Shown: positions 22,593 through 31,256, counted from the stretch's first letter. The stretch is 33,724 nucleotides of DNA from Bacillota bacterium (GCA_021795575.1 JAJYPH010000018.1:1-33724), one strand, 5' to 3'. The notes: generated from the letters alone by a model not told the origin. Translations and numbers: made by a program.

Positions 22593-24587
22593 ATGCCCGC
22601 TCTCCCATCGTTCGTTCCCTATCTGATTCACACGCTCTTCCCCCCGTGGGTGCGCCGGCCCACCGAGATTGGGGCGGAAATCATGATGACGGCCGGCGGG
22701 GCGTTCATCGTGTACTGGCTGCTGAAGAACAAGAAGCTGCAGTGGCTGTGGAACGAGTGGCTCACCACGGTGGACCACAAGAAGATCGGCATCATGTACT
22801 TGGTGGCGGCGATCATCATGCTGGGCCGCGGTGGGTTGGACGCCTTGATGCTGCGCACCAACCTGGCGATGCCGACGCTGCATTTTATCAACGCGAGCGA
22901 GTACAACGAGGTGTTCACCACCCACGGCACGATCATGGTGTTCTTCATGGCCATGCCGTTGATCTTCGCGCTGTTCAACGTGGTGGTGCCGCTGCAGATC
23001 GGCTCGCGGGATGTGGCGTTCCCCCGGCTGAATGCCATCAGTTTCTGGCTGTTTGCGTTTGCCGCCGCGCTGTTTAACCTCTCGTTCGTGGTGGGGGGCT
23101 CGCCCAACGCAGGCTGGACCGCGTACCCGCCGCTGACGGAGCTGGCGTTCAACCACACGGTGGGCGAGAACTATTACTTCGTCTCCCTGCTGATGACCGG
23201 CATCGGGACGACGATTACCGGCATCAACTTCCTGGTCACGATCCTGCGCATGCGGGCGCCGGGCATGACGTTCATGAAGATGCCGCTGTTCACGTGGGCG
23301 ACCTTGAACACGTCCGTCCTGATTCTGTTCGCGTTTCCGCCGCTCACCATTGCCCTGCTGGAGTCTCTGCTGGACCGCGTGGCCGGGACCACGTTCTTCG
23401 GGCTCGCACACGGGGGCATGCCCATGATGTACGTGAACCTGTTCTGGCTGTTCGGCCACCCCGAGGTTTATATTCTCGTGCTCCCGGCGTTCGGGGTGTT
23501 TTCCGAGGTGGTGGCCACGTTTTCGCGCAAGAAGCTGTTCGGGTATCCCTCCATGGTGCTGTCGATGACCGCCATCATGGTACTGGCCTACGGCACGTGG
23601 GTGCACCACTTCTTCACGATGGGGGCTGGCCCGGCGGTCAACGTGTTTTTCGGCCTGTCGACCATGCTCATCGCCATCCCGACCGGCGTCAAAGTGTTCA
23701 ACTGGATCCTCACGATGTGGGGTGGGCGCCTCCAGTTCACCACCCCCATGCTGTACTTCCTGGCCATGATCCCCACGTTCGTGATCGGCGGCGCCACCGG
23801 GGTGATGCTGGGCGCGGTGCCGGCGGACTATCAGTTCCACAACAGCTACTTTCTCGTGGCGCACTTTCATGAGGTCCTGATCGGCGGCACCGTGTTTGGC
23901 CTGTTGGCCGGTGTGTACTACTGGTGGCCCAAGATGTTTGGCTACAAGCTGAACGACCACCAGGGCAAGTGGGCGTTCTGGCTGTTTGCCGGTGGGTTTT
24001 GGCCCACGTTCATCCCGCAGTACTGGCTGGGCCTCGAGGGCATGACGCGCCGCATGTACACCTACCCGTTTGGGATGGGCTGGCACACCCTAAACGTCAT
24101 CTCGACCATCGGCGGGTTCATCATGGGGGCCGGGTTCCTGGTTCTGGTGTCCAACGTGCTGAGAAGCCGCCTCCATCGCGAGGTGGATGCCACGGGCGAC
24201 CCGTGGGACGGGCGGACGCTGGAGTGGTCCATTCCCTCCCCCGCACCCGAATACAATTTCGCCGTGATTCCCACGGTCGACGAGCGCGACTGGTGGTGGG
24301 AGGAGAAGCAGCGCCGCCAGAGTGGCGAGAAGCCGGCCGGGCCGAAGCCCGAGGACATTCGTCCGATTGCGATCCCCAAAAACACGCCCGTCCCGATCCT
24401 GCTGGGCGCCGCGTTTTTCCTGGGAGCGTTTGGCCTGGTGTTCACCTGGTGGCCCGTTGCGCTCACCGGCCTGGCGGGCGTGTTCGGGGTGCTGATTTAC
24501 TCCTGGTTCCAGTACGACCACTATCGGATCCTGTCGGCTGGGGAGATTAGGGAGACCGAAGAGCTGCTGGGGAGGTTGGGCGCATGA
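22593..24587 (+). CDS. qoxB: Menaquinol oxidase subunit I (haem-copper catalytic subunit)
   Basis: 664 aa; ATG 22593 has AAGGAGG upstream. It carries the low-spin haem His in THGTIMVFF, the CuB His and cross-linked Tyr in GHPEVYI (preceded by WLF), the CuB His pair in VHHFF, and the two haem ligands in VAHFHEV. The D-channel entry (GSRDVAFPRLNA) and the Glu in HPEVY are present, which places it in the A1 group of proton pumps. The C-terminal extension with EYNFAVIP and DWWWEEK is characteristic of quinol-oxidase subunit I, followed by extra hydrophobic segments. It overlaps qoxC by four bases (ATGA). Reduces O2 to water with proton pumping. Confidence 0.96.
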   Translation: MPALPSFVPYLIHTLFPPWVRRPTEIGAEIMMTAGGAFIVYWLLKNKKLQWLWNEWLTTVDHKKIGIMYLVAAIIMLGRGGLDALMLRTNLAMPTLHFINASEYNEVFTTHGTIMVFFMAMPLIFALFNVVVPLQIGSRDVAFPRLNAISFWLFAFAAALFNLSFVVGGSPNAGWTAYPPLTELAFNHTVGENYYFVSLLMTGIGTTITGINFLVTILRMRAPGMTFMKMPLFTWATLNTSVLILFAFPPLTIALLESLLDRVAGTTFFGLAHGGMPMMYVNLFWLFGHPEVYILVLPAFGVFSEVVATFSRKKLFGYPSMVLSMTAIMVLAYGTWVHHFFTMGAGPAVNVFFGLSTMLIAIPTGVKVFNWILTMWGGRLQFTTPMLYFLAMIPTFVIGGATGVMLGAVPADYQFHNSYFLVAHFHEVLIGGTVFGLLAGVYYWWPKMFGYKLNDHQGKWAFWLFAGGFWPTFIPQYWLGLEGMTRRMYTYPFGMGWHTLNVISTIGGFIMGAGFLVLVSNVLRSRLHREVDATGDPWDGRTLEWSIPSPAPEYNFAVIPTVDERDWWWEEKQRRQSGEKPAGPKPEDIRPIAIPKNTPVPILLGAAFFLGAFGLVFTWWPVALTGLAGVFGVLIYSWFQYDHYRILSAGEIRETEELLGRLGA

Positions 24588-25213
24588 GCAGCCAAGCACT
24601 GCATGGCGGGCACAAGACGCCCCCCCAGGAGCTGCCGCCGGAGTTTCAGGACCAGGAAGAGAGCATCAAGATCACCGGGTTCTGGATGTTTATTGTGACC
24701 GACGTGCTGATTTTCGCGAGCCTGTTTGCCACGTACGCGGTGTTCGTGAACCGCATTGCGAGCGGGCCCACGCCGGCGCAGGTGTTTCAGCTGAACACCG
24801 CGCTCATCGAAACCCTGATCCTGCTGACGTCCAGCTTTACGATTGGGATTGCGATCTGGGCCATGCGGCAGAACCGCCAGCGAATGGTGACCTGGTGGAT
24901 GGTGCTCACGGTTTTGTTGGGCATGGCGTTCGTGTCCATCGAGCTGACGGAGTTTGCCGGGGACGTGGCCGCCGGCTGGGGATGGCACACCAGCGCGTTT
25001 CTCTCGGCCTTCTTCCTGCTGGTGGCCGCGCACGGCACTCACGTGACCATGGGGATCATCTGGGCCGTGGCCCTGCTGTTCCAGCTGCGCAAGCGGGGGC
25101 TCACGACGGTGACGCGGCGCAAGCTGTACACGTTTTCGTTGTACTGGCACTTCCTGGATATCATGTGGGTGTTTATTTTCACAGTGGTTTATCTGGGCGG
25201 GCGACTGATTTAG
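24584..25213 (+). CDS. qoxC: Menaquinol oxidase subunit III
   Basis: 209 aa with five hydrophobic segments. GFWMFIVTDVLIFASLFATYAVF marks the first helix of the quinol-oxidase subunit III group, and later TLILLTSSFT, GTHVTMGIIW and YWHFLDIMWVFIFTVVYL are family landmarks. The ATG overlaps the TGA of qoxB, implying coupled translation. Subunit III stabilises the catalytic core. The N-terminal 30 residues are polar and variable. Confidence 0.95.
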   Translation: MSSQALHGGHKTPPQELPPEFQDQEESIKITGFWMFIVTDVLIFASLFATYAVFVNRIASGPTPAQVFQLNTALIETLILLTSSFTIGIAIWAMRQNRQRMVTWWMVLTVLLGMAFVSIELTEFAGDVAAGWGWHTSAFLSAFFLLVAAHGTHVTMGIIWAVALLFQLRKRGLTTVTRRKLYTFSLYWHFLDIMWVFIFTVVYLGGRLI

Positions 25214-25240
25214 CGAGCGGGAGCGAAAGGGGGTCCCTGG

Positions 25241-25603
25241 ATGAACGGCGGCGACGAGCAGCATGAGAGGGCCATCGAGCCGGGGTTTGAGTTTATCAGC
25301 CCCCGCTTTGAAGAGCCGAAGTTTCCCATGCACCAGGTGTGGGGCTATGCGGCCTCGCTGGTGCTCACGTTTGCGGCACTCTGGATGACGGTGAACCGCA
25401 TCATGAGCCCGTCGGTGCTGCTGGGCGTGGTGCTGGCCATGGCGGTGGGCCAGGCGGCGCTGCAGCTGGGCGTGTTCATGCACGTACGCGAGAGCCGGGG
25501 CCCCGCGTGGCACTTGGTGCCGTTGGGCCTGGCCTTTGCCATTGGCATCGGCTTGGTGGGCATGTCCGCCTGGATCATGCTGTTCAAGTCGGGCGTGTCG
25601 TAG
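25241..25603 (+). CDS. qoxD: Menaquinol oxidase subunit IV
   Basis: 120 aa with a polar N-terminus (about 33 residues) and three membrane helices, including AVGQAALQLGVFMHVRES, which matches the subunit IV pattern (QAxxQLxxFxH). ATG 25241 follows an AAAGGGGG ribosome site, 27 bases after qoxC. It completes a four-subunit set in standard order. Confidence 0.92.
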   Translation: MNGGDEQHERAIEPGFEFISPRFEEPKFPMHQVWGYAASLVLTFAALWMTVNRIMSPSVLLGVVLAMAVGQAALQLGVFMHVRESRGPAWHLVPLGLAFAIGIGLVGMSAWIMLFKSGVS

Positions 25604-25644
25604 CGGCCGAGGACACCCGGTCCGCGGGAGCGCCGGTCACGTCA

Positions 25645-26535
25645 GTGGCCGAGGTGCGCGGCGGGGTGAGGGACCTGTTGGCGCATTGGGGCCTCTCCGC
25701 GGTGGACCCGGTGGTGCTGAGTAACCGGGGAAACCTGATCCTGTGGTGCCGGCCCTATGCGCTGGTGGCCCGGGTCGCGACGGCGTTTCCCGGGGACGAC
25801 CCGGCGGCGTTCGTGTCGGTGTGGCGCCGCGAGCTGGCGGTGGCGGAACATCTCCGACGCCATCACATTCCCGTTGTGGAACCGACGACGATGCTTCCCG
25901 CCGGTCCCCATCCGGTCGCGGGTACGTGGATGACCCTCTGGACCCTGGCTGACCCCGCGGGTTCGGCGCCCGCGGCTCCGCCCGCGCTCGGCCTGGTGCG
26001 CCGCCTCACGGAGGTGATGGAGCAGTTCCCGGGCGAGCTGCCTGCTCGGGGAGCTTGGATCCATCCGCAGGAGGCGTTGGCGCGGCTGCATTCTCTCCGG
26101 TCCCGCGATGCCGACGTGGCCCGATTGGCCACCGAGGTGGAGCGCGTGGACGATGAGATGGGATCCCGGGCGCTCTGGCCTGCCCACGGGGATGCCCATG
26201 CGGGGAACCTGCTTTGGGCGGGGGGCACGTGGCGCTGGATCGACTTTGAAGATGCGTCGCGGATGCCGCGGTTGTGGGACCTGGCGACATTTGTCGCCCA
26301 GGGCGGGCTGGCAGAGCCGGCGAGCAACCGACTCCTGTTGGAGGCTCTGGCTTGCCCCGAAGTGGCCGCGGACCGGGATGCCTTCCGATGGGCGGTCGCG
26401 GCGCGCGTGACGGGTTCGGTGGCCACGGCGCTGGGGTTGGCCGTGGTCGGGCAGGGGGATCTGGACGCAGCACGCCACCAACTTCGGCAGTTTGCGGCCT
26501 TTCGGGACCAGTGGATGCGAAGCCCTGGGTCTTAG
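25645..26535 (+). CDS. Aminoglycoside phosphotransferase (APH)-family kinase
   Basis: About 296 aa. The C-terminal lobe has the catalytic loop HGDAHAGNLLW (H181, D183, N188) and the metal-binding DFE (200-202), followed by RLWDLATFV, all as in APH/choline-kinase-like enzymes. The N-lobe has ALVARVATAF, but no clear nucleotide-binding Lys in the usual position. Substrates of this family include aminoglycosides, homoserine, choline and other alcohols; nothing here selects one. The start is uncertain: GTG 25645, 25654 or 25666 are possible, none with a strong ribosome site. Only 41 bases separate it from qoxD, so read-through from the qox operon is likely. The stop overlaps that of the convergent kinase gene. 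Confidence 0.82.
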   Translation: MAEVRGGVRDLLAHWGLSAVDPVVLSNRGNLILWCRPYALVARVATAFPGDDPAAFVSVWRRELAVAEHLRRHHIPVVEPTTMLPAGPHPVAGTWMTLWTLADPAGSAPAAPPALGLVRRLTEVMEQFPGELPARGAWIHPQEALARLHSLRSRDADVARLATEVERVDDEMGSRALWPAHGDAHAGNLLWAGGTWRWIDFEDASRMPRLWDLATFVAQGGLAEPASNRLLLEALACPEVAADRDAFRWAVAARVTGSVATALGLAVVGQGDLDAARHQLRQFAAFRDQWMRSPGS

Positions 26536-27908
26536 CGGCGCGCCGCGTCGGCCCGCGCGAGGCGCCGGCGAAGGCGTCGGTGCAGCGGCGCCACCAGCAC
26601 GATGCGGGTGCCCTGGTGGGGGCGGCTCGCGATGGTGAGGCTGGCGCCGAGATTGGTGGCCCGCTCCTGCAGGTGGGTGAGGCCGTAGTGGTTGGCCGGC
26701 GTGCCCGCGTCTGTCTCAAAGCCCACGCCATTGTCGCGAATCTCTACCCGAAACTGATGCGCGGAGGCGCGCCAGGACACGGAGGCGCGGGACGCCTGGG
26801 CGTGGCGCGCCACATTGGTGAGCGCCTCGCGGACAAAGCTCAGGAGGTACGTCAGCTGGCGCGAGCTCAGCTGGCGGTAGCTGTGGTCCGCGAGGCGCAC
26901 GTCCGCGATGCCCGACAGGCCAAGCTCCGCGATCATGGCGGCCAGCGCCTCGGGCCAGTCCTGCCGGTCCTGCTTTAAGTCAAAGACGTAGTGGCGAATG
27001 TCGTCCGAGATGCGCGCCACCCGGTCCCCGAGGACATCCAGCGCGGTGCGCAGCGCGGAGAGGGTCGGGGGGGTTTCCGCCAGCAGCGTGTCAATGGTGA
27101 GCATGACCCCGTACAGCGACTGAATGGTGCCATCGTGCAGGTCCATGCCAATGCGCTGCCGCTCTTCCACCACCGCCAGGCGTTCCAGTTCTTCATTGAG
27201 CCGCGCATTGGTGATGAGCACGCCCGCCTGGCCGGCCAAGAGGCCCACCAGCTCTTCGTCGTTGGCGGTAAAGGGGCCGGTGGGCTTGTCGGCCAGATAC
27301 AGATGGCCCAGCACCTGGTCGCGGAAACGGACGGGCACCCCCATGGTGGGAATTGGGGGGACGGCGCCATCGCCCAGCCGCGCAAGGGGGTTCTCGGCCG
27401 TGGCGAGATCCGGGGACGCGTCTTCGCGATCCAAGAGCGCCGCCTCGTGGGCGCTGAGCCCCGAGGTGATCAACCGGCCCGGCACGCCATCGGGATTCCA
27501 GACCGACAGCACCCCCAAGCGGGCGCCGGTGAGCTCGCGCGACAGCTCCACCACGCGCTGCAGGATCGCCTGCCAGTCGCGGTTGGCCGCCATGGTGGTG
27601 AGGGTTTCCTGCAGGAGGCGCAGGCGATCGCGCTGCAGCGAGGTGGTGTCCAGCAACCGGTCGGTCTCTTCGTACTGGGCGCGGATGCGCGTGAGAAACC
27701 CGTGCGAGTACAGAAACGTCAGGACCAGGGCCAGCACGAAGGTGGCGCTGTCGGCCTGGGCCAGCGGCCACACCCGGGCCAGGACCAGACGGTCCAGCAG
27801 CGCCAGAAATACCAGGCCACCCAAGGGGCTCAGGTAGGCGACCCAGTACCCCAGAGGCGTCAGCGGGGTGACCGGAGGGCGGCGCGGAGCGTCGGACGGG
27901 GTGTCCAC
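26532..27908 (-). CDS. GAF-domain sensor histidine kinase, NarL/DevS type
   Basis: 458 aa. Two membrane helices (about 19-40 and 53-70), a short coiled linker, a GAF domain (about 105-240), the HisKA_3 dimerisation helix with H258 in GMDLHDGTIQSLY, and an HATPase domain (REALTNVARHA with N365, DNGVGF, then HYGLTHLQERATNLGA). The GAF domain is where DevS/DosT-type kinases bind haem, but no ligand can be asserted here. GTG 27908 lies two bases after the stop of the regulator gene, so it is translated from the same message by coupling. A redox or oxygen input is plausible because it faces the qox operon. Confidence 0.9.
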   Translation of the reverse strand: MDTPSDAPRRPPVTPLTPLGYWVAYLSPLGGLVFLALLDRLVLARVWPLAQADSATFVLALVLTFLYSHGFLTRIRAQYEETDRLLDTTSLQRDRLRLLQETLTTMAANRDWQAILQRVVELSRELTGARLGVLSVWNPDGVPGRLITSGLSAHEAALLDREDASPDLATAENPLARLGDGAVPPIPTMGVPVRFRDQVLGHLYLADKPTGPFTANDEELVGLLAGQAGVLITNARLNEELERLAVVEERQRIGMDLHDGTIQSLYGVMLTIDTLLAETPPTLSALRTALDVLGDRVARISDDIRHYVFDLKQDRQDWPEALAAMIAELGLSGIADVRLADHSYRQLSSRQLTYLLSFVREALTNVARHAQASRASVSWRASAHQFRVEIRDNGVGFETDAGTPANHYGLTHLQERATNLGASLTIASRPHQGTRIVLVAPLHRRLRRRLARADAARR

Positions 27909-27910
27909 GG

Positions 27911-28573
27911 CTACGGCTGGGAGGGAGGCAGCGCGCCCCGGCGCGCGAGATACGCGGCCACTTCCGCGCGACGCGACAGCCCCAGCTTGGCCAGGATGTT
28001 GCTGACATAGTGCTTCACGGTTTTTTCGCTGAGAAACACCTGCGCGCCAATCTCGCGGTTGGTGAGCCCTTCCGACATGAGATGCAGGATGCGCTGCTCG
28101 CTGTCGGTCAATTCGTCCAGCGGATCGGGCGCCGCGGGCGTGTTGACGCGGTGCAGCACCTTGGCGGCCACATTGGGATCCAGCAGGGACCCGCCGTCGG
28201 CCACGGTGCGAATCGCCGACAGCAGGGTCCGGCTGCGCGCGTTCTTCAAGAGGTAAGCCGACGCGCCCGCCTCCAGCGACGCAAACAGCAGGTCGTCGTC
28301 GGAAAACGACGTCAGCATGATGATGCCGGTCGAGGGCGAGGCCGCCTTCCACTGGCGGCACACATCGACGCCGGACCCGTCGGGCAGCCGAATGTCCAAA
28401 AGCAGGACGTCGACGGGCGTGTCGTCGAGGAGCCCGAGGGCCTGCTCGACCGACGCCGCTTCCCCCACCAAGACGCAGTCGGCCTGGGCCTCCAAGAGAC
28501 GCGCCAGCCCGACGCGCACCACCTCGTGGTCGTCGACGACGGCCACCCGAATCGCCGCAACCGCTTCGGCCAT
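27911..28573 (-). CDS. LuxR/NarL-family response regulator
   Basis: 220 aa. Receiver domain (about 8-125) with acidic pair D14/D15, phospho-acceptor D60 in LLLDIRLPDGSG, T/S in MLTSF and the Lys in YLLKNA. LuxR-type helix-turn-helix (about 155-215) with ELTDSEQRILHLMSEGLTNREIGAQ and SEKTVKHYVSNIL. ATG 28573 is chosen because GAGGAGG sits 6 bases upstream; an ATG two codons earlier would touch it. Partner of the downstream kinase. A perfect palindrome 40 bases upstream of the start is a candidate autoregulatory site. Confidence 0.93.
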   Translation of the reverse strand: MAEAVAAIRVAVVDDHEVVRVGLARLLEAQADCVLVGEAASVEQALGLLDDTPVDVLLLDIRLPDGSGVDVCRQWKAASPSTGIIMLTSFSDDDLLFASLEAGASAYLLKNARSRTLLSAIRTVADGGSLLDPNVAAKVLHRVNTPAAPDPLDELTDSEQRILHLMSEGLTNREIGAQVFLSEKTVKHYVSNILAKLGLSRRAEVAAYLARRGALPPSQP

Positions 28574-28612
28574 GCCCATCCTCCTCGCCGGTGGTGCGAT
28601 GCTCGTGAAACT

Positions 28613-28626
28613 CACTGTCCACAGTG
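28613..28626. promoter_or_regulatory. Candidate operator palindrome upstream of the response regulator
   Basis: CACTGT-CC-ACAGTG, a perfect 6-bp inverted repeat with a 2-bp centre. It lies 40-53 bases upstream of the regulator start and about 210 bases upstream of the glutaredoxin start, in the region shared by both divergent genes. Size and symmetry fit a dimeric NarL-type regulator site. There is no experimental support. Confidence 0.45.
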
Positions 28627-28835
28627 TACCGCGATCCGCGGGTGTGCGCGCGGGGGAGCGTTCGCGACTCCTCGAACGCATGCGGGCTCCGCATATGCCG
28701 TGGCGCGCCAGAGAACAAGCCTGAGTCTGGGGCGGCCGGATCTTCGGTACGGACCGGCCCAGTCCTGGAGAGAGCGGACCGGGCCAGGACACGACGGGAC
28801 CGGACAGGGAGGCAACGAGGACGGCGGTTCCCGAC

Positions 28836-29063
28836 GTGGCGCTCTACCACTCGCCGGGGTGAGGCGGATGTCGAGCTGCGGCGCAGTTCTTGAAGGAGCA
28901 GGGGATTCCGTTCACTGAGAAGGATGTCACCGCCGACGACGCGACGATGCAGGAGATGCTCCAGTTGACGGATGGAGCACCGGGCACTCCCGTGCTGCAT
29001 GTCGGAAGCCCGGTGTTGCGCGGCTGGGATCGCGACCGACTGTCCACGGCCCTCGGCCTCTAG
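28836..29063 (+). CDS. Glutaredoxin-like protein with in-frame TGA at the active site (candidate selenoprotein)
   Basis: Reading the TGA at 28860-28862 as selenocysteine gives 75 residues with the glutaredoxin/NrdH layout: VALYHSPG-U-GGCRAAAQF (a UxxC active site), FLKEQGIPFTEKDVTADD, then GAPGTPVLHVG (the cis-Pro TPV loop), LRGWDRDRLSTALGL and TAG. The total length is normal for the family, and homologues have Cys at the TGA position. The frame has no other stop, and an intrinsic terminator follows eight bases after the TAG, so the gene is otherwise whole. A stem-loop suited to a SECIS follows the TGA. The start is uncertain: GTG 28836 is the only nearby candidate, and GAGG is 15 bases upstream. 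The alternative is a point mutation (TGC/TGT to TGA) in a dying gene. Confidence 0.65.
28873..28889 (+). promoter_or_regulatory. Candidate bacterial SECIS stem-loop
   Basis: GAGCTGC pairs with GCAGTTC (7 bp, one G-T) around a GGC loop (28880-28882). The loop begins 18 bases after the last base of the TGA, within the roughly 16-37 base window known for bacterial SECIS elements, and has G in its first two positions, as those elements require. It lies inside the coding sequence, as expected. Short hairpins are common in GC-rich DNA, so this alone is not proof. Confidence 0.5.
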
Positions 29064-29071
29064 CGGACGGG

Positions 29072-29095
29072 CCTCCCCCCGGGAGGTTCTTTTTT
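29072..29095 (+). terminator. Intrinsic terminator after the glutaredoxin gene
   Basis: CCTCCC pairs with GGGAGG around a CCC loop, followed by TTCTTTTTT. It separates the glutaredoxin transcript from acs. Confidence 0.8.
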
Positions 29096-29118
29096 GCCCC
29101 AAGCACTGCCACAAGTAC

Positions 29119-29148
29119 TTGACGTCCGCGTGCCCTACTAGCAATACT
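29119..29148 (+). promoter_or_regulatory. Probable sigma-70-type promoter of acs
   Basis: TTGACG at 29119-29124 and AATACT at 29143-29148 are separated by 18 bases. The predicted start near 29155 leaves a leader of about 55 bases before the GTG of acs. The local A+T content is higher than in the flanks. Confidence 0.55.
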
Positions 29149-29210
29149 GAACCGAGAAAGGCTGCAAACATTCTGATTACGCAGCGCCGTAAGGGAAAGG
29201 GGCCAGATCG

Positions 29211-31256
29211 GTGAGTGACACGAGTGGGGATGAAGGGCGTGTGAGTGAGTCGGAGATTGCCGTCCACTGGGGAGAGGAGGGGTACGTCCAGCCGTCGGCG
29301 GCGTTTGTGGCCCAGGCCAATTTGACTGACCCGTCTATCCGCGAGCGCATGCGGCTCGAAAACTTTCCCGACTACTTTGCCGAGCTGGCCGACCTGCTGA
29401 CCTGGGACCGGCGTTGGGATACGCTCTTGGACACCAGCCATCCGCCGTTCTGGCGCTGGTTCGTGGGCGGGCGGCTGAATGCGTCGGCCAACTGCATTGA
29501 CCGCCACCTGGCGGACCGTCGGAACCAGACGGCTCTGCACTTTGTGGCGGAGCCGGAAGACGAACCGATGCAGCACGTCACGTTTCAGGAGCTTTATGTG
29601 CGGGTGAACGAGCTGGCGGCGTACCTGCGGGACGAAGCCGGGGTCCAGGCCGGCGACCGCGTGACCATTCATATGCCGATGGTGCCGGACCTTCCGGTGG
29701 CGATGCTCGCGTGCGCCCGGCTGGGCGCGATTCATTCGGTGGTGTTTGCCGGCTTCTCGGGCAAGGCCTGTGCCGACCGCATGGTGGATTCCGAAAGTCG
29801 CGTGCTGCTCACCATGGATGCGTACTATCGGAGTGGGCAGCTGTTGGACCACAAGGAGAAGGCGGACGTCGCGGTGGCCGAAGCCCAGGCCGAGGGCCAG
29901 ACGGTGGAGCGCGTGCTGGTGTTCCAACGGTACCCGGGCCGCTACGAGAGCCATGCGCCCTTGCAGGAGGGCCGCGACGTGCTGATGGGACCGGCGCTCG
30001 CGGCGTATCGGGGCCGGCGCGTCGAGCCCGTGTCGATGCCGGCCGAGGCACCACTGTTCCTGATGTACACCAGCGGCTCGACCGGCAAGCCCAAGGGCGC
30101 GCAGCACGGCATTGGCGGATATCTTGCCTACGCCGCGTGGACCACCAAGGTGATTCAGGACCTGCACCCGGAGGACGTGTACTGGTGCATGGCGGACATC
30201 GGGTGGATCACTGGCCACTCGTACATCGTGTACGGCCCCTTGGCGCTGGGCGCCGCGACGACGCTGTACGAGGGCACCCCCACCTATCCCGATGCCGGGC
30301 GGCCTTGGCGCGTCGCCGAGGCGTTGGGCGTCAACATCTTTCACACGTCGCCCACTGCGATCCGGAGCCTCCGGAAGGCCGGCGGCGGGAACCCGGAGCG
30401 CTACCAGTATCACTTCAAGCACATGACCACGGTGGGGGAGCCCATCGAGCCGGATGTCTGGAAGTGGTACCACGAGGTGGTGGGCAAGGGCGAGGCCGTG
30501 ATTGTCGACACGTGGTGGCAGACGGAGACGGGCGGGTTCCTGTGCAGCACCGTGCCGGCGCTGGATCCGATGAAGCCCGGCAGTGCGGGGCCGGCCCTGC
30601 CCGGCATCCACCCCGTGATTTTGGACGACGATGGTCAAGAGATTCCGCACGGCTCCGGCCGGGCGGGCAACATCTGCATCGTGAATCCCTGGCCGGGCAT
30701 GTTCCAGACCATCTGGAAGGACCCCGCTCGGTTTGTAGCCACGTATTTCGCCAAGTACAACCGCGATCCCGAGAGCCACGACTGGCGGGATTGGCCGTAC
30801 ATGGCGGGAGACGGGGCGATGCAGGCGGCCGATGGCTACTATCGGATCCTCGGCCGCATCGATGACGTGATCAACGTGGCGGGACACCGCCTGGGCACCA
30901 AGGAGCTGGAATCGGCCGCCCTCACCGTGGCAGACGTGGCGGAGGCGGCGGTGGTGGCGGCCCGCGACCCCATCAAGGGCGTGGTGCCAGAGATTTTCGT
31001 GGCGCTGCACCCCGGCCGCGAGGGCGGCCCGGACCTCATGCGGCGCGTCTCCGAAGCCATCGCCAAAGAAATCAGCCCGATAGCCCGCCCGCGCCGCGTG
31101 TGGGTGGTGCCCGACCTGCCCAAGACCCGGTCTGGAAAAATCATGCGCCGCATCCTGATGGCCATCGCGAATGACAGCCCCGACGTGGGCGACATCACCA
31201 CCCTGGCCAATCCCGAAGTTGTCGACGCCATCCGAAACCTGCATACCGCGGGCTGA
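29211..31256 (+). CDS. acs: Acetyl-CoA synthetase (AMP-forming)
   Basis: A 681-aa ANL-superfamily ligase that activates acetate to acetyl-CoA through acetyl-AMP. The N-terminal helical part (NFPDYFAELADLLTWDRRWDTLLD) is Acs-like. P-loop YTSGSTGKPKG at 286-296, WWQTETGG with the Trp that sizes the pocket for acetate, YMAGDGA and GYYRILGRIDDVINVAGHRLGT (hinge and A8 motif), and the C-terminal PKTRSGKIMRRIL with K643, the lysine that is acetylated in regulated Acs enzymes. It is slightly longer than usual at the N-terminus. GTG 29211 is taken as start (AAAGGGG lies 10 bases upstream). Followed after 105 bases by an acetate transporter gene, a natural pair for scavenging acetate. The antisense strand is also open for most of its length, a codon-bias effect. 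Confidence 0.95.
   Translation: MSDTSGDEGRVSESEIAVHWGEEGYVQPSAAFVAQANLTDPSIRERMRLENFPDYFAELADLLTWDRRWDTLLDTSHPPFWRWFVGGRLNASANCIDRHLADRRNQTALHFVAEPEDEPMQHVTFQELYVRVNELAAYLRDEAGVQAGDRVTIHMPMVPDLPVAMLACARLGAIHSVVFAGFSGKACADRMVDSESRVLLTMDAYYRSGQLLDHKEKADVAVAEAQAEGQTVERVLVFQRYPGRYESHAPLQEGRDVLMGPALAAYRGRRVEPVSMPAEAPLFLMYTSGSTGKPKGAQHGIGGYLAYAAWTTKVIQDLHPEDVYWCMADIGWITGHSYIVYGPLALGAATTLYEGTPTYPDAGRPWRVAEALGVNIFHTSPTAIRSLRKAGGGNPERYQYHFKHMTTVGEPIEPDVWKWYHEVVGKGEAVIVDTWWQTETGGFLCSTVPALDPMKPGSAGPALPGIHPVILDDDGQEIPHGSGRAGNICIVNPWPGMFQTIWKDPARFVATYFAKYNRDPESHDWRDWPYMAGDGAMQAADGYYRILGRIDDVINVAGHRLGTKELESAALTVADVAEAAVVAARDPIKGVVPEIFVALHPGREGGPDLMRRVSEAIAKEISPIARPRRVWVVPDLPKTRSGKIMRRILMAIANDSPDVGDITTLANPEVVDAIRNLHTAG

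Noticed and set aside
21627-25603. Cytochrome c oxidase (ctaCDEF)
   Set aside because: Subunit II lacks the CuA cysteines and His, and subunit I has the quinol-oxidase C-terminal extension, so the operon is Qox-type.
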